This document shows, in pieces, positions 34,899 to 42,895 of a DNA stretch of 64,000 nt. The notes beneath the pieces were generated by a model that saw only the letters and a program-made list of their open reading frames with translations, did no database searches and had not been told where the DNA came from. The stretch lies in NCBI GenBank assembly GCA_934454145.1, contig CAKSFT010000006.1, positions 62,001-126,000 on the forward strand, given 5' to 3'. The stretch comes from an uncultured Clostridia bacterium (GTDB lineage Bacteria; Bacillota; Clostridia; UBA1381). The position numbers and the translations under genes were made by a program. Numbering within the stretch: the stretch's first letter is position 1; every line of letters begins with the position of its first letter.

Positions 34899-35801
34899 CT
34901 AACAATTTTTATATTTAACAACAGTCCCGACATTGTCTGCTGACAAAATGCGTATATGATATGACATTTCGTTTGCTGAGAAAAATCCCTTCATGCCATC
35001 GACAAGTTCTCTTGTGTTTTTCCCCGTCACCGCCATTATTGTCGGGCCGGAGCCGCTCAGATACATTGCCTTCGCGCCCAGCTCATATCCTTTGTCAAAA
35101 ATGTCATACATTCTGTTTATATATGAAGCCCTGTAAGGCTGGTGCAGTCTGTCGTCCGCAAATTCTCTCAAATCATCATATCTTCCGGTAACCATCGCCG
35201 CGGCAAACGCCGAAGCCCTTGCAAGGTTATGTGCCGCCGCTTCAAGCGTAACCTGCTCCGGCAAAACCTCTCTCGATTTCTTTGTCACCACATAATATTC
35301 CGGTATCATCGCGACAAAACGCAAATCCGCCTTGGGCTTTATACTTTTGCAAATCACACCGCTGTCGGTTTTCATCGAAATGCAAAACCCTCCGTACAGT
35401 GCCGGCGCCACATTGTCGGGGTGCCCCTCCATATTTGCGGCAAGGTTCAATATCTGTCGGCAGTCCAGCTTTCTGCCTGACAGCACATTTGCCGCCGTCA
35501 TACCGGCAATGATGCATGCACTGCTGCTGCCCATACCGCGCGTCTGCGGTATGCTGCTGTACTGATATATCGAAAGTCCCCCGGGGTGATATCCCACGCA
35601 ATCAAAAACTTCCTTCATCGCGCGGTAAATCAAATTGTTTTCCCCTGTCGGGACATAATCTCCCATACCGAAATTTCTTATCTTTAAACCCTCCGGTATC
35701 TCTTTTACCGACACAGTGCTATATAAATTCAAAGCCATGCCAAAACTGTCAAATCCTGTCCCCATATTGGCGGTTGTCGCCGGGACTCTGACCTCAATCA
35801 T
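34899..35801 (-). CDS. thrB: homoserine kinase
   Basis: A 300-residue GHMP kinase. N-terminus MIEVRVPATTANMGTGFDSFGMAL, ATP loop IPQTRGMGSSSACIIAGMTAAN (PxxxGLGSSSA type, about residues 83-95), and C-terminal motif AMYLSGSGPTIMAV. Converts homoserine to O-phosphohomoserine for threonine synthesis. The start overlaps the end of hom by 4 bp. No threonine synthase gene is in the window. Confidence 0.96.
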   Translation of the reverse strand: MIEVRVPATTANMGTGFDSFGMALNLYSTVSVKEIPEGLKIRNFGMGDYVPTGENNLIYRAMKEVFDCVGYHPGGLSIYQYSSIPQTRGMGSSSACIIAGMTAANVLSGRKLDCRQILNLAANMEGHPDNVAPALYGGFCISMKTDSGVICKSIKPKADLRFVAMIPEYYVVTKKSREVLPEQVTLEAAAHNLARASAFAAAMVTGRYDDLREFADDRLHQPYRASYINRMYDIFDKGYELGAKAMYLSGSGPTIMAVTGKNTRELVDGMKGFFSANEMSYHIRILSADNVGTVVKYKNC

Positions 35802-36988
35802 TCTTCATACATCCTTATTTTCGAAATAACTCCGCTGCATCCGGAAATAAATTCGGTAAAAGCCTTTTCTGTCATTTTTGGGGTGATATAAGCCTTCTCA
35901 CCCTGTGCCACCCCTGTTATTTCCTCAAAGCCGGCGAATTTGCCGCTGTCGCCGGCTATGCGGACAATATAAGAAACCTCTTTTTCTTCATACGGGACAA
36001 TTGTTTCCCCGTCGGAGGCTTCCCATAATATAGTATGCATTTTTTTATGTTTTTGGCATTCTATAATGTCCGAAACCACTGCACTTGCCGTCGGGAGCTT
36101 GCCCGCACCGCGCCCATAAAACATCGCGTCGCCCAGCATGTCGCACGAGAGCATCACCGCATTGAAAACATCACACACATTGGCAATCGGTGATGATTTC
36201 GGGATTATCATCGGACTTACTCTTGCATAGATTTTGTCATTTTCGTCTATGTCGGCATAGCCTATCAGCTTTATAACCGCGTCAAGCTTTTCAGCATATT
36301 TCACATCGTCCAGGGTCACTTCTGTTATCCCCTCGGTGTGGATATCATTATAATCAACAAACTTTCCCCACGCAACAGAGGCAAGAATTGCAATCTTGCG
36401 GCAGGCGTCATATCCCTCTACATCAGCCTCCGGGTTTCTCTCTGCATAGCCCAGCTCCTGCGCTTTTTCAAGCACATCCAGAAAGCCTTTGCCCTTTGTA
36501 AACATTTCCGTCAATATATAATTTGTAGTGCCGTTTAAGATACCCATAATCTTTTTGATTTTGTTGGCACCCAGGTTGTTTGTCATCGCGGCAATCACCG
36601 GTATTCCTCCGCCGACGCTTGCCTCAAAAAGATACCGCACACCGTTTTCACAGGCGAGGTTTAAAAGCTCTGTGCCGTATGTCGCCACAAGCTCTTTGTT
36701 TGAAGTAACAACACTCTTCCCCTTCTGCAAAAGCTGCTTTGTAAATTCATATGCCGGGTGCAGTCCGCCCATAACCTCTGCCACCGCTGTAATTTCAGGG
36801 TCGTTCAATATATCGTTAAAATCCTTGGTGAGCAGTTTTTTAACCTCAGGTTCATCAAAATCTCTTATGTCAAGGATACGCTTTACCTCAATATCTTCTC
36901 CCGCCGCTTTCCCGAAGTTTTTTGATTTTATGATTTCCCAGACTCCGCTGCCGACTGTTCCAAATCCCATAACCGCAATTTTTGCCAT
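35798..36988 (-). CDS. hom: homoserine dehydrogenase
   Basis: A 396-residue NAD(P)-dependent enzyme reducing aspartate semialdehyde to homoserine. N-terminal Rossmann motif IAVMGFGTVGSGVWEII, then EASVGGGIPVIAAM, MGILNGTTNYILTEM, GYAERNPEADVEGYDACRKIAILA (catalytic Asp/Lys region). The C-terminal 60 residues (SYIVRIAGDSGKFAGFEEITG) look like a short or partial ACT domain, shorter than in Bacillus (433 residues). ATG follows GGAGGAAACAAGAT. Located between the ACT/HTH gene and thrB. Confidence 0.96.
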   Translation of the reverse strand: MAKIAVMGFGTVGSGVWEIIKSKNFGKAAGEDIEVKRILDIRDFDEPEVKKLLTKDFNDILNDPEITAVAEVMGGLHPAYEFTKQLLQKGKSVVTSNKELVATYGTELLNLACENGVRYLFEASVGGGIPVIAAMTNNLGANKIKKIMGILNGTTNYILTEMFTKGKGFLDVLEKAQELGYAERNPEADVEGYDACRKIAILASVAWGKFVDYNDIHTEGITEVTLDDVKYAEKLDAVIKLIGYADIDENDKIYARVSPMIIPKSSPIANVCDVFNAVMLSCDMLGDAMFYGRGAGKLPTASAVVSDIIECQKHKKMHTILWEASDGETIVPYEEKEVSYIVRIAGDSGKFAGFEEITGVAQGEKAYITPKMTEKAFTEFISGCSGVISKIRMYEE

Positions 36989-37004
36989 ATCTTGTTTCCT
37001 CCTC

Positions 37005-37442
37005 TTAATTCATTGCTATTATTCTGATTTTATTCACGCCGTCCAGCTTCTTCAAAATGCTTATAACATTGTCCAAATCAGCGTCAATATTGTCCATCTT
37101 AAAAGTCACTGTGACATTTGCCACTCCGTTTATCGGTATGTTTTGATTTATCGTAAGTACACTTGCAAAGTTCTCTGCAAGAATATTCAAAATTGCCGAA
37201 AGCACACCTTTTATGTCATCAAGCGTAAACTCCAGCGAAACCATTCTGTCCTTTTCCAGCTCACTGCATGCAAAAACATAATCCCTGTATTTATAAAACG
37301 TGCTTCTGCTTATCCCCACCTCGCGGATTGCATCATTTGTAGATTTACATTTTCCCGAGGCTATCTTGGTTTTTGCCTCAATCACCTTGAGATATATCCC
37401 CGGCACAATCCTTGAGTCCACCATAAGATAAATCGAATCCAT
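37005..37442 (-). CDS. ACT domain-containing protein, UPF0735/PheB-like
   Basis: A 145-residue protein. The first half has a helix-turn-helix-like segment (STNDAIREVGISRSTFYKYRDYVF, about residues 32-55), the second half an ACT domain (MVSLEFTLDDIKGVLSAILNILAENFASVLTINQ). This is the UPF0735/PheB arrangement. Such genes often precede hom or pheA and probably regulate amino acid synthesis. ATG 37442 follows GGAGGTGTGTT; the longer frame to 37502 is disregarded. First gene of the hom-thrB-lysC-rlmB run. DNA binding is inferred. Confidence 0.88.
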   Translation of the reverse strand: MDSIYLMVDSRIVPGIYLKVIEAKTKIASGKCKSTNDAIREVGISRSTFYKYRDYVFACSELEKDRMVSLEFTLDDIKGVLSAILNILAENFASVLTINQNIPINGVANVTVTFKMDNIDADLDNVISILKKLDGVNKIRIIAMN

Positions 37443-37492
37443 AACACACCTCCGCGTCCGCCACAAACGTACATCTGTTTTACTAAGACAGT

Positions 37493-37521
37493 ATATTATC
37501 ATATTTGCAAATAAAAGTCAA
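37493..37521 (-). promoter_or_regulatory. sigma-A promoter of the hom-thrB-lysC run
   Basis: Minus strand TTGACT (37521-37516), 17 bp, TAATAT (37498-37493), about 50 bp before the UPF0735 gene. The rest of the space to the next promoter (37522-37650) shows no feature. Confidence 0.6.
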
Positions 37522-37650
37522 TATCTTAAATTATAAAAGTATATAAGTTTTGGGCAGATATTTTGTGTATTTATGCCATATATATTTACAGTATTTTTCC
37601 CGCTGCGTCCTGTTCATATGTAGAATCTGTCCAAAATTCATTTACCGTGA

Positions 37651-37679
37651 TTGACATAATGCATAAAATATTATATACT
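37651..37679 (+). promoter_or_regulatory. sigma-A promoter of the SCP2-like gene
   Basis: TTGACA (37651-37656), 17 bp, TATACT (37674-37679), about 85 bp before the ATG at 37768. Confidence 0.7.
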
Positions 37680-37767
37680 TATTATAATATAGGTAGTTGC
37701 CCTTGTAAAGAAAAATCTTTAAATTCCGCATCACCTGTATACAATAATAAAAGGAGGTCTGTTTATC

Positions 37768-38379
37768 ATGAACTTTTATCAGGCATTTGACAGCATCAAG
37801 GAAAGCATAAAAAATTTTGATTCGTCAAAATTCAGCGGTGACTTTGCCATTCAGCTGACAATGACAAACAAAGACTGCGGCGGTATTTTTTACATTGAAT
37901 ACAAAAACGGTACACTGAATGTTGAGCCATACAATTATTATGACCACAATGTGGACGTAACCGCAAGCTACAACGATTTGTGCAAGGCTCTTTCGGGGGC
38001 GCTGAACCTTAAAACCGCGGCAGAAAAGGGTAAAATTGCATTTTCGGGCGACTCCGGCATATTTGAGGCTTTTGTGTCCGCAATAAGCTTTGCGCCGGCA
38101 GAAAAGAAAGCGCCGAAAAAGACCGCTCCTAAAAAAACAACAGTAAAAAAGACCGCAAAAGAAACAGCGAAGAAACCCGCAAAAGAAACCGCAAAGTCAG
38201 TGACCGAAAAAGCGGTGAAAACCGCGAAGGAAACCGCCGAAAAGGTTGAACAGACGGTGAAATCAGCAGCGGAAAAAGCAGAAAAAACCGTGCAGGAAAC
38301 AGCAAAAAAAGCAAAAGAAACAATAAAAGCCACAGCAGAAAAATCAAAAGCAACGGTAAAAAAAGGGCAGAAGAAATAA
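37768..38379 (+). CDS. SCP2-like domain protein with Lys/Ala/Thr-rich tail
   Basis: A 203-residue protein in two parts. Residues 1-110 look like an SCP2 sterol-carrier fold (YIEYKNGTLNVEPYNYYDHN, VDVTASYNDLCKALSG, KTAAEKGKIAFSGDSGIFEAFV), a hydrophobic-ligand pocket domain. Residues 111-203 are a low-complexity tail built from K, A, T and E, with repeated ETAK/KTAKETAEK units. The tail resembles histone H1-like or LEA-like amphipathic helices. It has its own promoter, an AAAGGAGG ribosome site and a terminator. Probably cytoplasmic (no signal peptide). Function unknown; lipid, nucleic acid or membrane binding by the tail are possibilities. Confidence 0.82.
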   Translation: MNFYQAFDSIKESIKNFDSSKFSGDFAIQLTMTNKDCGGIFYIEYKNGTLNVEPYNYYDHNVDVTASYNDLCKALSGALNLKTAAEKGKIAFSGDSGIFEAFVSAISFAPAEKKAPKKTAPKKTTVKKTAKETAKKPAKETAKSVTEKAVKTAKETAEKVEQTVKSAAEKAEKTVQETAKKAKETIKATAEKSKATVKKGQKK

Positions 38380-38405
38380 CGAATACAATATAACCACAAA
38401 AAATG

Positions 38406-38436
38406 GGCTGTAAAAAATCAATTGATTTTTTACAGC
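38406..38436. terminator. bidirectional intrinsic terminator
   Basis: GGCTGTAAAAAATCAA / TTGATTTTTTACAGCC palindrome. On the minus strand it is followed by CATTTTTT, on the plus strand by TTTGATTTT. It ends the SCP2-like gene and the transcript through repeat copy B2. Confidence 0.88.
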
Positions 38437-38449
38437 CTTTGATTTTCAG

Positions 38450-38686
38450 AGGAGATAGGAAAAAGCTTTGGAATTAACAAACTAAGCCAAAGCCTTTGCT
38501 TTGGTTTACCCGACGGCGTACACGGGCACGCCGAGCGGCGAGGTTTGTTGACAGCAAGAAACAAGAAATTATACGAAACCCATTTTTTGATTTTTCTGCC
38601 ATAATAAAACCAAACTGTAACAATTGTATTTTCTATAGTGTGCGCTTCACTTCTTTTCTTGCGTTCCGAAGTTTTTTACATCCCCT
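38450..38686 (-). repeat. dispersed repeat family B, copy B2 (structured, 3' of the glycoside hydrolase gene)
   Basis: About 237 bp starting roughly 15 bp after the stop of the minus-strand hydrolase gene and ending just before the terminator at 38406-38436. Minus-strand start GGGGATGTAAAAAACTTCGG then AACGCAAGAAAAGAAG, as in B1 and B3. The distal part (38476-38549) holds the same three-way-junction palindromes as B1: AACAAAC/GTTTGTT, GGCGT/ACGCC and CCAAAGC/GCTTTGG. Between them is a segment missing from B1. A frame without stops crosses much of it but has no start codon, so it is called non-coding. Confidence 0.75.
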
Positions 38687-38699
38687 TATTCATAATGCT

Positions 38700-40673
38700 T
38701 TAATAATCCAGCACAACCATCTGGTGGCACTCAAATTTGTCTACAACAAAGCTTACCGTGCCGTTTTCCGCCGTGAACGGAATTTCGGTTTTCTGCGGTG
38801 CAAGATAAACCTTCTTTATGTCTTTGTCGGTTTTGATTTTCACCTTTGTGTCATAAACCGGCAAAATATCTTCAATGACTTCCACACCCTTGCCCCTTCT
38901 CACCGGAGAAGCATAAAGCAAGTGATTGATGAGCCTTTTCTCTGCTTTTTGTTCCATGATTGTCACGACGCCCTGTGCGCCAAGGTTTGTGCTTATGGTC
39001 TTATTCTCATCCAAAAGCAGGTCAAGCGCATGTGTGATGGTTCTCTTGAGTATCAAAGAGCCTTTTTGTTCATATTCGCCGAATACTTCCCATGCAATGT
39101 AAATCCCGTCCTTGCCTTGTGCCATGCCGGGGCCGCCGTATTCAAAGGAATTTGGCGTGTGTCTGTGCGAGCAAAAATGCTCTACATCTCTGTTGAAATA
39201 CGGATTTTCGCGCCTGCCGAGTTCCTTTCCGCCCGAAAGCTCAACCTTTTCCCCATGCGAATAGAACACGTATGATGTGTCAAAAAGTCCTTCCATTTCA
39301 AAGCCCGGTCTGAAATAATCCGGGTTATACGGGTTTTCTCCCACATACTTCACGCCGAAATCAAACGCAAACTCGTCCTCGTCAGCCTTGAGGCCGCCCT
39401 TGCCTGTGGCAAGAATCTTGCCGCCGTGTGCGATAAAGTCATCCAGCTTTGCCTTAAATTCCGGTGTAACACGCACCAAATCCGGCAATATCATCACTTT
39501 GTATTTGTTGAAGTCAACCTCCATGTCCACAACATCAAAAAGATATTTTCCTTCAAGCAGAATTCTTGCAACGCCTGCGTCTATACCTGTGGTCTTGCCC
39601 ATTTGTCCCGTGCCGAAACAACCCGAATAGGACTCATAAGAAAATACCGCAATATCTGTCACCTGATTTACATTGTCAAGCCATTCTTCCTTTTCCTCAA
39701 GTTCCGCATAAGCGGCGCCGATAAGCTTGTATGTAGCCATGTCCATTTCTCCCGAAGGGTGAAGCTGATCACCGATGGAACTTTTTGCACCGTTTGCCGC
39801 CGCAAGGCTCACTTCATATCTCAACGCATTGGGATGCTTAAATCCGCCGAATTCGCCCCAGCTTTCGTGGAATTTCCCCGTCATGCCCAAGAAGTCCATG
39901 CCAAGGTTCTGCACATATCTGGCAGAAAGCGGGAAATGGTCGTATCCCCAGCCTCCCGTCGGCAGTGATTCCAGTTCTATGTGTGTGTTCATGTGTGCAA
40001 TGTCGCGCCTTCCGCCTCTTATGTGTCCGCCGTTGTGGAAAACGGGCAGACCGGGCTTTACGGAATCAATTGTTTCTCTTACGCGTCTTGTATAATTTGC
40101 ATACACTCTTTCCGCCAAATCCAGCACATCTTCAGGTTTTTTGCGGCTTTTGCCTTCTTCCTCCAGCGTCCTTATGCAATTGTGGCAATAGCACGGCTGC
40201 ACGCCGACTATGTCCAGGAATATGCCGTCCGCGTCATATCTTTGGCAAACCTCTTTTATCTGTGCCAAAAGATAATCCAGATACGGCGAATTCATGCAGA
40301 ACTTGTGATATCCCGCTGTCATAAAATCCGGTGCCCAGGTTGTGTTGTCCTCTTGCGATCTGACAAGCCACTCGGGGTGGCGCACTGCCATTTTCTCGTC
40401 CAGCCCTGCCGAGAGATATACCGGTGTTTTCACTCCGATTTCATGTGCCGCCTCAATCTGCGCCCCCAAAAGGTCAAAATCAAGGTGCGGATGCATTTCA
40501 TTTTTTTCTGACGGGTGATATGCCCAGCCGTGGTGACATTTTGAAAAAATCGTAATCGAATTTACATGTCCCGCCTTCAGCGCCGCCTGAAACTGCTCTT
40601 TGCTGAATCTTTTGCCTATTCCCGGTATTTTTTCACTGGTGTGAAAATCCAGATGTACCTGTCTGAAATTCAT
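38700..40673 (-). CDS. glycoside hydrolase, GHL6/beta-galactosidase trimerisation-type
   Basis: A 657-residue protein. N-terminal TIM barrel (MNFRQVHLDFHTSEKIPGIGKRF-type start, DADGIFLDIVGV, CHNC, GLPVFHNGGHIRGG), with likely acid residues in FLDI and HIELESLPTG. A middle segment (DIAVFSYESY, then YKVMILPDLVRVTPEFKAKLDDFIAHGGKILATG) matches the beta-galactosidase trimerisation domain. NCBI often labels such proteins 'alpha-amylase family' or 'beta-galactosidase trimerization domain'. No signal peptide, so it is probably cytoplasmic and acts on small glycosides; alpha-L-fucosidase-like action is possible. ATG follows AAAGGAGAAAAAACT. Confidence 0.82.
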   Translation of the reverse strand: MNFRQVHLDFHTSEKIPGIGKRFSKEQFQAALKAGHVNSITIFSKCHHGWAYHPSEKNEMHPHLDFDLLGAQIEAAHEIGVKTPVYLSAGLDEKMAVRHPEWLVRSQEDNTTWAPDFMTAGYHKFCMNSPYLDYLLAQIKEVCQRYDADGIFLDIVGVQPCYCHNCIRTLEEEGKSRKKPEDVLDLAERVYANYTRRVRETIDSVKPGLPVFHNGGHIRGGRRDIAHMNTHIELESLPTGGWGYDHFPLSARYVQNLGMDFLGMTGKFHESWGEFGGFKHPNALRYEVSLAAANGAKSSIGDQLHPSGEMDMATYKLIGAAYAELEEKEEWLDNVNQVTDIAVFSYESYSGCFGTGQMGKTTGIDAGVARILLEGKYLFDVVDMEVDFNKYKVMILPDLVRVTPEFKAKLDDFIAHGGKILATGKGGLKADEDEFAFDFGVKYVGENPYNPDYFRPGFEMEGLFDTSYVFYSHGEKVELSGGKELGRRENPYFNRDVEHFCSHRHTPNSFEYGGPGMAQGKDGIYIAWEVFGEYEQKGSLILKRTITHALDLLLDENKTISTNLGAQGVVTIMEQKAEKRLINHLLYASPVRRGKGVEVIEDILPVYDTKVKIKTDKDIKKVYLAPQKTEIPFTAENGTVSFVVDKFECHQMVVLDY

Positions 40674-40690
40674 AGTTTTTTCTCCTTTTT

Positions 40691-40749
40691 TCTGATTTTT
40701 GCATAGGTAATTGTAAAATGCAGATTTTGCAATTACCTGTCTGATTTTT
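40691..40749. mobile_element. MITE-like family A, minimal palindromic copy A3 in the hydrolase leader
   Basis: A 39-bp core (40701-40739) made of GGTAATTGTAAAATGCAG and its near-complement ATTTTGCAATTACC is flanked by the exact 10-bp direct repeat TCTGATTTTT (40691-40700 and 40740-40749). It lies between the hydrolase promoter and its ribosome site, so the mRNA leader would carry a long perfect hairpin about 28 nt before the start codon. Confidence 0.72.
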
Positions 40750-40781
40750 ACCGTTTTTTTTTGGAATTATTATCTTTTCAG

Positions 40782-40810
40782 ATTATATAACACAGTGCAC
40801 GAAAAGTCAA
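40782..40810 (-). promoter_or_regulatory. sigma-A promoter of the glycoside hydrolase gene
   Basis: Minus strand TTGACT (40810-40805), 17 bp, TATAAT (40787-40782). The predicted leader of about 100 nt contains repeat copy A3. Confidence 0.75.
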
Positions 40811-40922
40811 CAAATATATGCCAAAATTTTTATTTTTTCCATGCTCTCTGCTTTCTTTGGTGCTCTTTTTTTCCGTGCGGCCGATATTTTTGGTTATATA
40901 TCAAAAAAATTGAGGAAATTAC

Positions 40923-40951
40923 TTGAAAAATCCTTATAAAAATGATATAAT
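40923..40951 (+). promoter_or_regulatory. sigma-A promoter of the recJ-rel operon
   Basis: TTGAAA (40923-40928), 17 bp, TATAAT (40946-40951). Start would be near 40958, giving a leader of about 200 nt that includes repeat copy A4. Confidence 0.72.
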
Positions 40952-40958
40952 TAAGATT

Positions 40959-40979
40959 GTTACATTATTAATATGTAAC
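40959..40979. promoter_or_regulatory. operator-like palindrome at the recJ transcription start
   Basis: GTTACAT-7-ATGTAAC, exact 7-bp arms, placed at about +1 to +21 of the predicted recJ transcript. The position suits a repressor site; no binding protein can be named. Confidence 0.45.
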
Positions 40980-40987
40980 TGATTATA

Positions 40988-41135
40988 AAAACAATGTTTT
41001 ACAATTACAGACTAGAGCGGAAATGACACACATGCCGTCATTTTTGATTACCAATCAGGGGGTGGCACCCCCGATACCCCGCAAAGATGCGGTGGCTAAT
41101 TGTAAAATTTACATTTTACAATTACCTAAAACAAT
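40988..41135 (+). mobile_element. MITE-like family A, internally deleted copy A4 in the recJ leader
   Basis: Body 40996-41127, flanked by the exact 8-bp direct repeat AAAACAAT (40988-40995 and 41128-41135). The left end is TTTTACAATTAC, the right end ATTTTACAATTACCT. It shares about 100 bp with A1, from the AAATGACACACATGCCGTCA hairpin through GGGGG...CCCCC and CCGCAAAGATGCGG to the terminal palindrome. It lacks the roughly 100-bp GAAATAAAAAG part. It lies between the promoter and the recJ ribosome site. Confidence 0.75.
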
Positions 41136-41155
41136 TTAAATTTTGGGAGAATCTT

Positions 41156-42880
41156 ATGCAGCAGAAAAAATGGGTCTATAAATGCGCAAAATTAAATCGC
41201 GAAGCCGTCTCGGAGTTTGCCTCCGCACACGGCATGTCCCTTGTCATGGCAACTGTATTTTTAAACAGAGGCATCAACACTGACGAAAAATTGAAAAAAT
41301 TTCTCAAAAAGCCGCTTGACTGCATATACAATCCCATGCTTATGCCAAACATGGAAAAAGCCTGCAAAAGGATACTGCACGCCATAGACAATCACGAAAA
41401 AATAACGGTATACGGTGACTATGACGCCGACGGCGTGACCTCAACGGCCATACTTTACACATTCTTAAAAGAGCTCGGCGCAGATGTCGGCTTTTATATA
41501 CCCGACCGCTTTTCGGAGGGGTACGGGCTGAACATCATGGCGGTGAACAAAATTTCCAAAAGCGGCACAAAGCTTTTGATAACGGTGGACTGCGGAATAG
41601 TTTCCACGGGCGAAGTTCAGCTTGCAAAAGCACAGGGCATGGAGGTCATCATCACCGACCACCACACACCCCAGGAGAAGCTTCCCGAAACCATCATTGT
41701 CCACCCCGCGCTTGCGGATTCGGAATATCCTTTTTCGTCGCTTGCCGGCGCCGGCGTCGCCTTCAAGCTGATTCTGGGGCTGGGCATCATGACCGGCATG
41801 AAAAGTGCGGATATTTTCAACCGTTATGTCGGCATCGCCGCGATTGGCACAATTGCCGATGTCGTGCCTCTTTGTGACGAAAACCGCGTCATTGCCGACC
41901 GCGGGACAAAAGCACTTGCAAAAACAGAAAACCCCGGCATAAAAGCACTTATGGAAATCGCCGGCATAAACACAAAGGTTCTGACGTCAACCTCGCTGGC
42001 ATTCGGCATTGCGCCACGCATCAACGCCGCCGGCAGAATGGGCAGTGCGACAGATGCGCTGGAGCTGATTCTTGCAAAAGACCGCGAAGATGCCTACAAA
42101 AAAGCTTTGTGGCTTGACACACAAAACAGAACCAGACAGGCAACGGAACAAAAAATCCTTGCACAGGCGCTTGCCATGACAGAGGCGGACTGCAACTTTG
42201 AGAAAAAGAAAGTCATTGTGCTCTCGGGAGAAGGCTGGCACCACGGAGTCATAGGCATAGTTGCCTCGCGTCTTTGCGAAAAATTCGGCAAACCGTGTAT
42301 AATGCTTTCCGAAGAAAACGGGCTGTGCAAAGGTTCGGCACGGTCGATATCGGCTTTTAGCATGTTTGATGCGCTTTTGCATTGCTCAGACCTGCTGACA
42401 AAGTTTGGGGGACATTCTCAGGCGGCAGGGCTTTCCCTGGCCGCTTCGGACCTTGAGACTTTTTCGCAGAAAATAAACAAATATGCCGATTCTGTCCTGA
42501 CAGAAGAGGACATGATAAAAACCATTGAAATCGACTGCCGCATAAACCCGGCTGACATCAGCATGGATTATGCCGCGGCTCTCAGCGCGCTTGAGCCTTT
42601 CGGCGAGGCAAACGAACGCCCGGTATTCTCTGTCTGCGGCATACGCGCGGCATCTGTCGGGAAAATGGGCGCGGACGGCAAACATCTGCGGCTGCGCATT
42701 GCGGACAGAGGGCGGCAGATAAACTGTGCCGGCTTCGGCATGGGCGACGCCGCCGACACAATCTGTGACGGTGATTTGGTGGACATTGCATTCTGCATCG
42801 ATATAAACGAATTTAATGGAACAAGAAATGTACAGCTTTTGCTTAAAGATATAAAAAAGGCGGCAAACGCCGCATCATAA
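41156..42880 (+). CDS. recJ: single-stranded-DNA-specific exonuclease RecJ
   Basis: A 574-residue DHH-family 5'-3' exonuclease. ATG 41156 follows TTGGGAGA; the frame is open from 41087 inside the repeat, which is not used. Motifs: ITVYGDYDADGVTSTAI (about residues 84-100), the DHH motif IITDHHTPQE, AGAGVAFKLILGL, APRINAAGRMG, the DHHA1 GGHSQAAGLS segment and a C-terminal OB domain. It degrades ssDNA in recombination and repair. It lies 15 bp before rel, with which it is probably co-transcribed. Confidence 0.96.
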   Translation: MQQKKWVYKCAKLNREAVSEFASAHGMSLVMATVFLNRGINTDEKLKKFLKKPLDCIYNPMLMPNMEKACKRILHAIDNHEKITVYGDYDADGVTSTAILYTFLKELGADVGFYIPDRFSEGYGLNIMAVNKISKSGTKLLITVDCGIVSTGEVQLAKAQGMEVIITDHHTPQEKLPETIIVHPALADSEYPFSSLAGAGVAFKLILGLGIMTGMKSADIFNRYVGIAAIGTIADVVPLCDENRVIADRGTKALAKTENPGIKALMEIAGINTKVLTSTSLAFGIAPRINAAGRMGSATDALELILAKDREDAYKKALWLDTQNRTRQATEQKILAQALAMTEADCNFEKKKVIVLSGEGWHHGVIGIVASRLCEKFGKPCIMLSEENGLCKGSARSISAFSMFDALLHCSDLLTKFGGHSQAAGLSLAASDLETFSQKINKYADSVLTEEDMIKTIEIDCRINPADISMDYAAALSALEPFGEANERPVFSVCGIRAASVGKMGADGKHLRLRIADRGRQINCAGFGMGDAADTICDGDLVDIAFCIDINEFNGTRNVQLLLKDIKKAANAAS

Positions 42881-42895
42881 AAGGAGGCCGTGTTT

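Noticed and set aside
38129..38353. Leu/Phe-rich minus-strand frame opposite the SCP2-like tail
   Set aside because: It is the mirror of the Lys/Ala/Glu-rich repeats (AAA and GCA codons read backwards as TTT and TGC), not a membrane protein.
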